From: Gammaproteobacteria bacterium
GTDB taxonomy: Bacteria; Pseudomonadota; Gammaproteobacteria; SZUA-140
Reading direction: 5' to 3'
Assembly (NCBI GenBank): GCA_026982145.1
Contig: JALSHQ010000041.1
Span: 1-5,777, forward strand
Length of the DNA stretch: 5,777 bases
The translations under genes were made by a program, and so were the position numbers. A model generated the notes under the pieces. It worked only from the letters and a program-made list of their open reading frames with translations, had not been told where the DNA came from and ran no database searches. Shown here piece by piece: positions 1 through 5,777 of this stretch (positions are counted from its first letter, which is position 1; every line of letters starts with the position of its first letter).

Positions 1-1
1 T

Positions 2-310
2 TTTTGGCTCGATGCGGCACTTGCGGTGTGGATGGTTTGTACATCTATTTTTATTTGGTTGTCTAATAAACGCAAAGCCAACCAAGATGAGATCGATCAA
101 TTAAACATTCGCGCGCGAGAAGCCGAAGATCGAATATTGAAATTAGAAGCCATCAAAGATTATTTACCCAGCAATAAAGAAATTGGCGAAATACATAACC
201 GGGTCGATCAAGTCGGGCAGGAGTTAATGGGGCTTAAAGGGCAAATGAAACAGATTAACAATACAGTCAATAATATCAACCAACATCTTTTGGCGGAGAA
301 AAACAGATGA
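2..310 (+). CDS. DUF2730 family phage protein (Mu gp25-like), 5'-partial
   Basis: The reading frame is open from base 2, so the gene almost certainly begins upstream of the window. The in-frame GTG at 26 and ATG at 32 would cut into the hydrophobic segment and are probably not the start. The visible 102 residues begin with one membrane-spanning stretch (FWLDAALAVW through IFIWLSNK), followed by a basic KRK and a long charged helix rich in E, K, Q and I/L heptads that should form a coiled coil. This one-TM-plus-coiled-coil layout, just ahead of the winged-helix and DUF3486 genes, is typical of DUF2730 in Mu-like phages. The protein is probably anchored in the inner membrane with the coiled coil in the cytoplasm. 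The family has no established function. The stop overlaps the next start in ATGA. Confidence 0.8.
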   Translation, partial: FWLDAALAVWMVCTSIFIWLSNKRKANQDEIDQLNIRAREAEDRILKLEAIKDYLPSNKEIGEIHNRVDQVGQELMGLKGQMKQINNTVNNINQHLLAEKNR

Positions 311-600
311 GCTTTGCTAAATTGATTGCTGAGGACCAGCGTTTTATTATTTTACGCGTACTTAGCGAAGACGCCGGTTATAGCCACAACGAATATGTGA
401 TTCAAGCGGCGCTAGAACAGCTCGGCCACCACATTAGTGCCGATGCCGTGCGCACGCAAGCAGCGTGGCTTGCTGAGCAGGGGTTAGTGACCGTCAAAGA
501 AAGCGGCGTGTTAATCGCCACCCTCACCCAGCGCGGTGATGATGTTGCGCAAGGGCGAGTGACAGTGCCGGGGGTTAAACGCCCCCGCCCGGGTTTGTAA
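307..600 (+). CDS. Small phage winged-helix-like protein (VpaChn25_0724-type, Mu gp26 position)
   Basis: A 97-residue protein that starts in the ATGA overlap with the upstream gene. GGAG at 295-298, eight bases before the ATG, supports this start. The N-terminal MSFAKLIAEDQR, the SHNEY motif at residues 26-30, the AWLAEQGLVTV segment at 53-63 and the VPGVKRPRPG tail at 88-96 match my recollection of a small protein annotated as VpaChn25_0724 family in Mu-like prophages. The helices around residues 27-60, followed by a short beta hairpin (VTVKESGVLIATLT), look like a winged helix-turn-helix, so DNA binding is plausible but inferred. Its place between the DUF2730 and DUF3486 genes is conserved in Mu-like phages. 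A packaging or regulatory role is speculative. Confidence 0.78.
   Translation: MSFAKLIAEDQRFIILRVLSEDAGYSHNEYVIQAALEQLGHHISADAVRTQAAWLAEQGLVTVKESGVLIATLTQRGDDVAQGRVTVPGVKRPRPGL
569..587 (+). other. GC hairpin near the end of the winged-helix gene
   Basis: CGGGGG (569-574) pairs with CCCCCG (582-587) around a seven-base loop. It sits inside the codons for the conserved VPGVKRP tail and ends 14 bases before the start codon of the DUF3486 gene, which has only a weak GGG (591-593) as ribosome binding site. It could affect re-initiation there or could be a by-product of coding. There is no T-tract, so it is not a terminator. Confidence 0.35.
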
Positions 601-601
601 T

Positions 602-1168
602 ATGGCGCGCCAGTCCACCATCGCCAAACTCGCGCCCGATGTGCTGGCTAAACTTCAGGCGTTGTTAAGAGATCCACGGATTTCGCAACTGGAAGTTACC
701 GCGCAAGTAAATGATTTGCTGCTCTCTTTGGGTGAGCGCCCCATTAGCAAATCGGCTGTTAATCGCTACTCGATTAAAATGGAAAAAGTGGGCGAAAAAC
801 TCCGACAGTCGCGTGAGATATCACAGATGTGGATTGGCAAACTTGGTGCGGCACCACAAGGCAACGTTGGGAATCTTGTCAATGAAATCCTGCGCACTGT
901 CGCTTTTGATCTCTCTATTAAGTTGCAAGAGATCGATGACCCCGACGCCATGCCCGGCGTAATCAAGATGCTTAAAGAGTTATCGCTCTCGGTGATGCGA
1001 TTAGAGGTGGCGTCCAGTGAAAATGTAAAACGTGAAAAAGAGATTAGAAATCAGGAGCGCGAAAGCGCAGCCGAAACAGCGGCATCAATTGCACGTAAAG
1101 GCGGCGCAACCAAAGAGACCATCGAAAACATCAAGGCCGGTATTCTTGGGGTGAGCCGTGACAACTAG
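602..1168 (+). CDS. DUF3486 family protein, probable terminase small subunit (Mu gp27-like)
   Basis: A 188-residue protein starting one base after the previous stop; the ribosome binding site is weak, suggesting translational coupling. The start MARQSTIAKLAPDV followed by LLRDPRISQLEV is characteristic of DUF3486. Residues about 10-60 contain a helix-turn-helix-like region, including ISKSAVNRYS at 48-57, which would bind DNA. The middle is helical, and residues about 135-170 are a charged, Ala/Glu/Arg-rich segment likely to form a coiled coil and oligomerise. The family sits directly ahead of the large terminase in Mu-like phages and is commonly taken as the small subunit that recognises phage DNA and recruits the motor. 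That role is inferred from position and fold. The last 11 bases overlap the terminase gene. Confidence 0.82.
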   Translation: MARQSTIAKLAPDVLAKLQALLRDPRISQLEVTAQVNDLLLSLGERPISKSAVNRYSIKMEKVGEKLRQSREISQMWIGKLGAAPQGNVGNLVNEILRTVAFDLSIKLQEIDDPDAMPGVIKMLKELSLSVMRLEVASSENVKREKEIRNQERESAAETAASIARKGGATKETIENIKAGILGVSRDN

Positions 1169-2720
1169 CCTGGCAATACCCAACACGGCAGACCAACCCA
1201 TCGATGGTGACCTGCCCACGGTATTGCTGCCGTATCAGCAAGCATGGATCGCGGATGACTCGCAACTCAAGATCGGCGAAAAGTCACGCCGTATCGGCCT
1301 CACCTGGGCTGAGGCTGCCGATAATGTTTTGATCGCCATGGCGGACAAATCCGCCGGTGGGCAGAATGTTTATTACATCGGTTACAACCAGGACATGGGG
1401 CTTGAATACATCGAGGCCTGCGCCATGTGGGCAAAAGCATTCAATTATGCAGCCAGCGAAATAGAAGAAGGCATCTGGGCGGAAGACCAGGAAGATAAGC
1501 ACATCAAGACCTTCACCATTAAGTTCCCAAAGTCTGGCCATCGCATTGTTGCGCTCTCATCCCGCCCCGCTAATCTGCGTGGCAAGCAAGGCGTCATCGT
1601 GATCGACGAAGCAGCCTTTCATGACAAGCTCGGTGAGCTATTAAAGGCGGCGCTGGCACTGTTGATCTGGGGCGGCAAGGTGCGCGTCATCTCCACCCAC
1701 GACGGCGAAGAGAATCCGTTTTGCCAGCTGGTGAATGAGATTAAGACCGGCTCACGTAAAGGCAGCGTCCACCGCACCACTTTTAAAGAGGCGGTTAAGC
1801 AAGGGTTGTATGAACGTGTCTGCCTGCGGCTCAACAGACTTTACAATAAAGCAGGCGAAGAGAAATGGATACGCGAGGTTTATGACTTTTACGGCGATGA
1901 TGCTATTGAAGAGCTGGACGTCACACCCAAAGCCGGCAGCGGTAGTTATATCCCATCCATCCTGATCGAACAGTCAATGTACGATGCGCCGATTTTGCGG
2001 TTGGAATATGATGATGCCTTTGCCGCGATGAGCGGCCACCTGCGGCGAATAGATACCGATGAGTGGATAAAACAAAACCTCGACCCACTGCTTGATGGCC
2101 TCAACGGTAAAAAGATGCACGCCTACGGGCAAGATTTCGCGCGCAAAGGCCATCTCTCAGTGATATCACCCATGATGATTGCCGATAACCTGGTGCGTTG
2201 GGTGCCGTTTATTATCGAGATGCGCAATGTGCCTACGCGCCAGCAAGAACAAATCCTCTGGCACATCATCGAGCGACTGCCGCGCTTTCAGTCCGGCGCG
2301 ATGGACGCTACCGGCAACGGTGAAACACTCGCCGAATATACGATGGACAAATTCGGCGCACGCATCGGCTGTATCAAGCTAAACGATGCATTCTATAGCG
2401 CCAACATGACCGCGTTTAAAGCTGCCTTTGAAGATGGTTTAATAAAGATCCCCCGGCATGCAGACGTGCGCCGCGATCTCCGCTCGATCTCATTGCAACG
2501 CGGTGTACCCAAGATTGATAAGGATGGCGAGTACGACGGCAGCGATGGCAGGAAGCGCCATGCCGATAGCGCGGTCGCACTGTTTCTGGCTTACTTCGCC
2601 ACGCTAATGGATGTTGAGGTATTCGCTTATCACCGCGTAGAAAAAACGCACAAACCAGACAAAGACCACGACCGCTATGCCGTGCGCACCACCGCAGGCT
2701 TTAAACGAGGCATGTTGTAA
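1158..2720 (+). CDS. Phage terminase large subunit (Mu gp28-like)
   Basis: A 520-residue DNA-packaging motor: an N-terminal ATPase drives DNA into the prohead and a C-terminal RNase H-like nuclease makes the headful cut. The ATPase shows an adenine-binding-like LLPYQQAW (23-30), a variant Walker A KSRRIGLTW (42-50), a Walker B VIVIDEA (146-152; D150, catalytic E151) and a coupling-motif-like STHDG (179-183). The nuclease shows acidic residues spaced as in the large-terminase family: D326 (YGQDFA), D383 (AMDATGNG) and D470 (KRHADSAVALF). Length and motif order fit an intact Mu gp28 homologue. The GTG at 1158 is the first possible start after an in-frame TGA at 1152-1154. It overlaps the DUF3486 gene by 11 bases, with GGGG just upstream. 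The stop overlaps the portal start as TAATG. Confidence 0.95.
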   Translation: MTTSLAIPNTADQPIDGDLPTVLLPYQQAWIADDSQLKIGEKSRRIGLTWAEAADNVLIAMADKSAGGQNVYYIGYNQDMGLEYIEACAMWAKAFNYAASEIEEGIWAEDQEDKHIKTFTIKFPKSGHRIVALSSRPANLRGKQGVIVIDEAAFHDKLGELLKAALALLIWGGKVRVISTHDGEENPFCQLVNEIKTGSRKGSVHRTTFKEAVKQGLYERVCLRLNRLYNKAGEEKWIREVYDFYGDDAIEELDVTPKAGSGSYIPSILIEQSMYDAPILRLEYDDAFAAMSGHLRRIDTDEWIKQNLDPLLDGLNGKKMHAYGQDFARKGHLSVISPMMIADNLVRWVPFIIEMRNVPTRQQEQILWHIIERLPRFQSGAMDATGNGETLAEYTMDKFGARIGCIKLNDAFYSANMTAFKAAFEDGLIKIPRHADVRRDLRSISLQRGVPKIDKDGEYDGSDGRKRHADSAVALFLAYFATLMDVEVFAYHRVEKTHKPDKDHDRYAVRTTAGFKRGML

Positions 2721-4333
2721 TGGAAAGAACCTCCGCCATCCTTGATCACACCGGCAAACCGATAAAGGTCTCAGACCTCTCCCGCCCGGTCGTAGCCAGC
2801 GTCACCGGCTTAAGCAAACGCTGGGATGAAGAGTCGGTCGCCGCTGGCCTCACGCCCTATCGCCTCGCTACTATCCTACGTGACGCCGCTAGTGGTGATG
2901 CATCGGCATACCTCACCCTCGCAGAAGAGATGGAAGAGCGCGATCCGCACTACGCCTCGGTACTCGGTACACGCAAGCGTGCCATCTCGGGTGTGTCGCG
3001 CACCGTTGAATCTGCCAGTGATGATGCGCACGATGTGAAACTTGCCGATGAAGTACGCGGGCTGCTACGTGACCCTGAGTTTGGCTTTGCCGTGGATGAT
3101 CTACTAGACGGCCTTGGCAAGGGCTATAGCTCTATTGAGATGAACTGGGATACCAGCAAAACGCCGTGGGTGCCGCGCACCCGTACCGAAAAGATTGACG
3201 GCCATTGGCAAGAGGTCGAGGGTTATGCCTGGCGTGACCCCCGTTTTTTTGAATTCAACAGAAACAATACGCGCAAGCTCTGCCTGAAAAACGACGACGG
3301 CACCACTTCGCCGCTGCCGCCTTACCGCTTTATCACACACGCGCCCCGGCTTAAATCTGGTGCGCCGATTCGCGGCGGATTGGCGCGATTGGTAGCAGTG
3401 GCCTACATGTGCAAGAGCTACGCGCTCACCGACTGGCTCGCCTTTGCTGAAGTGTTCGGCATGCCGCTACGCCTTGGCCGTTACGGCAGCACCGCAAAAG
3501 AAGAGGATATTCGCAAATTAATTAATGCCGTGGCTAACATCGGCACTGATGCCGCAGCGGTGATCCCCGACTCGATGCGCATCGACTTTGAAAAGTCTGG
3601 CACCCAGAGCGGTGGGGATAAAATTTTTCAGGGGCTGGCGGAATACCTGGACAAACTCATTTCTAAAGCGGTGCTCGGCCAGGTGGCCAGCACCGAAGGG
3701 ACACCGGGGCAACTCGGTGGCAACGAAGCGCAGGACGACGTGCGGCAGGATATATTGAAAGCGGATGTTAAGCAGCTTGAGTACACGCTTAATCGTGACC
3801 TAGTAAAGCCGTACATCGATTTTAATCACGGCGTGCAGGAGCGTTACCCCGCTATTCAGATTCAGGTTTTGGAACCGGAAGATATGGCCGCGCTGGTCAA
3901 CGCACTCGAAAAGCTGGTGCCGCTTGGGTTACGCGTTGAAAAATCGGTGATCAGTGACAAGCTCGGCCTACCCGATGCGGCAGATGATGCCGAGGTGTTG
4001 CAGGCCGCTTCATCACCTGCCCTGCCATCTGGCACTGATGCCAATCGTGCGTGCCCTGGTTGTGGCCAACACCACGGCACCGCGCTTAATCGGGCAGATC
4101 ATCAAGATGAAATTGACCGCTTTGCCGATGCCGCCAGTGATGGCTGGGAAGAGCAGCTCGCGCCGATTATCGATCCGATCCAGCGGTTAGCGGATGAGTC
4201 GGAAAGTTATGAAGCGTTTGAGGCGGGTTTGCCTGGGTTGTTGGAAGAGATGGACAGTGGCGAACTAGTTAGGCAGTTAGCACTAGAGACATTCAAAGCG
4301 CGCGGCCTGGGTGATGCGACGGATAGGAGCTAA
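2720..4333 (+). CDS. DUF935 family phage portal protein (Mu gp29-like)
   Basis: A 537-residue portal subunit. Portals form the dodecameric ring at one capsid vertex, dock the terminase, and pass DNA in and out. The start ATG overlaps the terminase stop (TAATG), with GAGG at 2707-2710, nine bases upstream. DUF935 hallmarks are visible: LTPYRLATILRDA (44-56), EERDPHYASVLGTRKRAI (72-89), GYSSIEMNW (135-143), the RDPRFFEF block (172-179), the long helix with DWLAFAEVFGMPLRLGRY (238-255), and KAVLGQ (316-321) followed by the Gly-rich loop near 326-334. The C-terminal tail has a C445-x2-C448-x2-H451-H452 cluster that may bind a metal, then an acidic helical end. Length is normal and no frameshift is seen. 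Confidence 0.95.
   Translation: MERTSAILDHTGKPIKVSDLSRPVVASVTGLSKRWDEESVAAGLTPYRLATILRDAASGDASAYLTLAEEMEERDPHYASVLGTRKRAISGVSRTVESASDDAHDVKLADEVRGLLRDPEFGFAVDDLLDGLGKGYSSIEMNWDTSKTPWVPRTRTEKIDGHWQEVEGYAWRDPRFFEFNRNNTRKLCLKNDDGTTSPLPPYRFITHAPRLKSGAPIRGGLARLVAVAYMCKSYALTDWLAFAEVFGMPLRLGRYGSTAKEEDIRKLINAVANIGTDAAAVIPDSMRIDFEKSGTQSGGDKIFQGLAEYLDKLISKAVLGQVASTEGTPGQLGGNEAQDDVRQDILKADVKQLEYTLNRDLVKPYIDFNHGVQERYPAIQIQVLEPEDMAALVNALEKLVPLGLRVEKSVISDKLGLPDAADDAEVLQAASSPALPSGTDANRACPGCGQHHGTALNRADHQDEIDRFADAASDGWEEQLAPIIDPIQRLADESESYEAFEAGLPGLLEEMDSGELVRQLALETFKARGLGDATDRS
4325..4329 (+). promoter_or_regulatory. Strong ribosome binding site after the portal gene's coding end
   Basis: AGGAG, seven bases before an ATG at 4337 that opens a 35-codon ORF. 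This is among the best Shine-Dalgarno sequences in the window. It lies inside the last codons of the portal gene, as expected for a coupled downstream gene. Confidence 0.5.
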
Positions 4334-4336
4334 GTG

Positions 4337-4444
4337 ATGAGTACAATTTATGCAGTGGGAGTGGCATTACAAAAGGACGGGCAGAACAGGCAGTGCCGGA
4401 TTAGCGCCTATACCGCAGCCAACAAATTCTGGTTTTTGTGGTAG
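4337..4444 (+). CDS. Possible small ORF, 35 residues, unknown function
   Basis: Three bases after the portal stop, an ATG opens a 35-residue frame ending in TAG at 4442-4444. It begins MSTIYAVGVALQKDGQ and ends ANKFWFLW. AGGAG at 4325-4329 is ideally placed for this start, the main argument that it is translated. I do not recognise the protein. It has no complete domain, and its aromatic end stops abruptly at the edge of an AT-rich stretch. It may therefore be a genuine small gene, the 5' remnant of a longer gene cut short by an insertion or deletion, or a chance frame. Another option is that this start codon and ribosome binding site once served the F-like gene, now displaced downstream. Confidence 0.35.
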   Translation: MSTIYAVGVALQKDGQNRQCRISAYTAANKFWFLW

Positions 4445-4499
4445 AGATTAACTACAGATATACCCCAAACTGTCGTATAACACTCATTAATAAATAAAA
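4445..4499 (+). other. AT-rich intergenic segment before the F-like gene
   Basis: About 27% GC by hand count (15 of 55 bases), well below the flanking genes, ending in a stop-rich TTAATAAATAAAA run directly against the F start codon. A TATAAC at 4476-4481 resembles a -10 box, but no convincing -35 lies 16-18 bases upstream, so I do not call a promoter. No Shine-Dalgarno is present. The segment may be a remnant of inserted DNA or a leader for F. Confidence 0.4.
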
Positions 4500-5702
4500 A
4501 TGATCCGTTTTAATTTCCCTGCTACCCCATCAAAAGAGGCCCTTACCTATTTTCGCGGCAAAGGGCTGCGAGTGGGTTTTGACTACCGCGATGTTTGGGG
4601 GCAAGAGCACGCGCACGCATTTACTGTGGCCAAGGTGGCCGAGCTTGATATTCTCGACGACATCAAAACGCAGCTTGATGCCGCGCTGGCCAACGGGGTG
4701 ACCTACCGCGAATTTGCTAAAAACCTAAAGCCCACGCTGGCTAAAAAAGGGTGGTGGGGCGTGAGCGAAATGGTTGACCCGCTTACCGGTATACGCCGCG
4801 AAGTGCAGCTCGGCAGCGCGCGCCGCCTGAAAACCATTTATAACGCCAACATGCGCAGCGCGCGTGCCGCAGGCCAATGGGCGCGCGTTCAGCGCACTAA
4901 AAAAACACACCCTTATTTAGTTTATGAATTGGGGCCAAGCGAGGTGCGCCGACCAGAACATGTTGCGTGGGCGGGGTTGATATTACCCATTGATCATCCG
5001 TTCTGGCAGAGCCACTACCCGCCCAACGGCTGGGGGTGTAAATGCCGGGTAAGGCAGGTTTCAAAGCGCGAATATGCACGTTTAAACGCTACTGAAAACT
5101 ATCGTACTACTGCGCCAGAGATTAAAACAAGACGTTGGACAAACAAGCGCAGCGGCGAATCGATTAATGTGCCCGTGGGGTTAGATCCCGCGTGGATGCG
5201 CAATTCGGGACAGGACCGCGTAAGGGTGGTGCGTGAGCGGCTCACGCAAAAGGTTGCCAGTGCAGATCAGCAGTTTGCACAAGCAGCGGTAAGCAGCATT
5301 ATAAGGAGTCCGGTGCTTGATGCGTGGGTTGCTGCCCCTGAAGGCGAGCTGCCCGTTGGCGTATTAAACCGCGATATCCAGCAGGCGTTTGGGGCTAAAT
5401 CTCAATTGGTGCGTCTCTCCGAGCAGACGTTAGATAAGCAGTCCCGCCGCCATAGCGAGTTGAATATCGATCACTACCGGCTGTTGCCAGGCATCATCCA
5501 GAGCGGCGTGGTGATTCGCCAGGGAAAAAACAAACTGGCGCTGTTTAAGCGTGAAGCGGGCAAGTGGCAAAAAGCAGTGGTAAAGCTCACCGCGAATGGC
5601 GAAAAGATTTACCTGGTGAGTTACCATCAAACCACGGCAAAAGAGGTACGGCGGGAAATGAAACGTGGGAAGGTGTTGCGGAGTGTCGAGCTGAATCAGT
5701 AG
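4500..5702 (+). CDS. Phage head morphogenesis / minor head protein (Mu F, gp30-like) with C-terminal PBECR2-like nuclease domain
   Basis: A 400-residue protein. Residues about 1-190 are the Mu F / SPP1 gp7-type module involved in prohead assembly. Visible marks are DVWGQEHAHAFTVAK (31-45), FAKNLKPTLAKKGWWG (72-87), LGSARRLKTIYNANMRSA (104-121) and the signature PEHVAWAGL...DHPFW...HYPPNGWGCKCRV (152-184), with C180 and C182. After a linker, residues about 290-397 resemble the phage Barnase-EndoU-ColicinE5/D-RelE-like nuclease 2 domain: LSEQTLDKQSRRHSEL (306-321), DHYRLLPGIIQSG (324-336), KAVVKLT (358-364) and YLVSYHQT (371-378). H318, K362, S374 and H376 are candidate active-site residues; this is inference. 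ATG 4500 is the first start after an in-frame TAA at 4491, and the family N-terminus begins there. No Shine-Dalgarno is visible. Confidence 0.92.
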   Translation: MIRFNFPATPSKEALTYFRGKGLRVGFDYRDVWGQEHAHAFTVAKVAELDILDDIKTQLDAALANGVTYREFAKNLKPTLAKKGWWGVSEMVDPLTGIRREVQLGSARRLKTIYNANMRSARAAGQWARVQRTKKTHPYLVYELGPSEVRRPEHVAWAGLILPIDHPFWQSHYPPNGWGCKCRVRQVSKREYARLNATENYRTTAPEIKTRRWTNKRSGESINVPVGLDPAWMRNSGQDRVRVVRERLTQKVASADQQFAQAAVSSIIRSPVLDAWVAAPEGELPVGVLNRDIQQAFGAKSQLVRLSEQTLDKQSRRHSELNIDHYRLLPGIIQSGVVIRQGKNKLALFKREAGKWQKAVVKLTANGEKIYLVSYHQTTAKEVRREMKRGKVLRSVELNQ

Positions 5703-5710
5703 ATCGCACG

Positions 5711-5749
5711 GTGGGGCCTGCCATCCAGACCGAAGCCCGGCAACCCCAC
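5711..5749 (+). repeat. Bulged inverted repeat after the F-like gene
   Basis: GTGGGG (5711-5716) pairs with CCCCAC (5744-5749), and TGCC (5719-5722) pairs with GGCA (5739-5742). The two halves are separated by a small internal bulge and enclose a 16-base loop. There are ten Watson-Crick pairs in all, with no T-tract after them, so an intrinsic terminator is unlikely. Confidence 0.6.
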
Positions 5750-5761
5750 ATGATGCTCCAA

Positions 5762-5776
5762 TTCTCGGTTCGAGAA
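5762..5776 (+). repeat. Perfect short hairpin at the window end
   Basis: TTCTCG (5762-5767) and CGAGAA (5771-5776) form a six-pair stem around a GTT loop. It lies 12 bases after the previous inverted repeat, so the two could be successive stems of one folded RNA. Confidence 0.6.
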
Positions 5777-5777
5777 C

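Larger units (their letters stand above)
5703..5777 (+). ncRNA. Structured intergenic sequence, candidate 5' part of a HEARO/omega RNA (IscB-type), cut by the window end
   Basis: The 75 bases after F contain two nested or adjacent inverted repeats and short motifs (CCGAAGCCCGGCAACC at 5730-5745, TGATGCTCCAATT at 5751-5763). These resemble, from memory, the conserved core of HEARO RNAs, now known as the omega RNAs of IscB nucleases. The expected next Mu-like gene is not clearly seen, which fits an insertion here. The match is a recollection, not an alignment, and no IscB coding sequence lies within the window. The ATGA/GTGA insertion motif described for HEARO elements is not apparent at the junction. 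An alternative is that ATG 5750 or 5753, open to the window end (MMLQFSVRE), starts the next gene. Confidence 0.4.

Noticed and set aside
26..34. GTG 26 or ATG 32 as the start of the first gene
   Set aside because: The frame is open to the window edge, and the residues before GTG 26 (FWLDAALAV) extend the membrane segment typical of the family. The true start lies upstream of the window.
1284..1834. Minus-strand open frames opposite the terminase gene
   Set aside because: They are shadows of a strongly supported + strand gene, with no start signals or recognisable motifs.
4371..4405. GGCATT / AGTGCC pairing inside the small ORF as an RNA structure
   Set aside because: Only six pairs including a G-U wobble, across a loop of more than 20 bases; expected by chance.
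4448..4481. A sigma-70 promoter ahead of the F-like gene (TTAACT and TATAAC)
   Set aside because: The spacing is 22 bases, and no better -35 lies at 16-18 bases. AT-rich DNA yields such matches easily.
5711..5749. Rho-independent terminator after F
   Set aside because: The stem is bulged, the loop is 16 bases, and no T-run follows.
5750..5777. Start of the next CDS (MMLQFSVRE, open to the window end)
   Set aside because: No Shine-Dalgarno precedes it, and the bases lie within the putative RNA structure. It cannot be excluded from so short a stretch, so it is kept only as an alternative.

Overview
This window is a block of late structural genes from a Mu-like transposable phage or prophage. 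All six recognisable genes lie on the + strand. Their order matches the Mu interval gp25, gp26, gp27, gp28, gp29, gp30(F): a DUF2730 membrane/coiled-coil protein, a small winged-helix-like protein, a DUF3486 probable small terminase, the large terminase, a DUF935 portal, and an F-like minor head/morphogenesis protein. Identifications come from reading conserved motifs and gene order; no database search was run. The host is most likely a proteobacterium, probably gammaproteobacterial, judging from the family relationships and moderate GC content. The genus cannot be named from this sequence.

Layout. Positions 2-2720 form a tightly coupled operon: gene 1 (5' end outside the window) overlaps gene 2 by 4 bases, gene 2 and gene 3 are 1 base apart, gene 3 overlaps the terminase by 11 bases, and the terminase overlaps the portal by 1 base (TAATG). 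The tight packing ends after the portal. Positions 4334-4499 hold a possible 35-codon ORF with a good Shine-Dalgarno, followed by a stretch of about 27% GC. The F-like gene (4500-5702) then starts without a visible ribosome binding site. After F, positions 5703-5777 carry no clear start of the expected next gene (a Mu G-like virion morphogenesis gene). They hold inverted repeats and short motifs that look like the 5' part of a structured RNA, possibly a HEARO/omega RNA of an IscB-type element whose remainder would lie beyond the window.

How the genes work together. The DUF3486 protein probably recognises phage DNA and recruits the large terminase. The terminase pumps and cuts DNA through the DUF935 portal into proheads, whose assembly involves the F-like protein. 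The F-like protein carries a C-terminal domain resembling the phage Barnase-EndoU-ColicinE5/D-RelE-like nuclease class (PBECR2), so a putative nuclease module is fused to a minor head protein. The roles of the first two small genes are not established.
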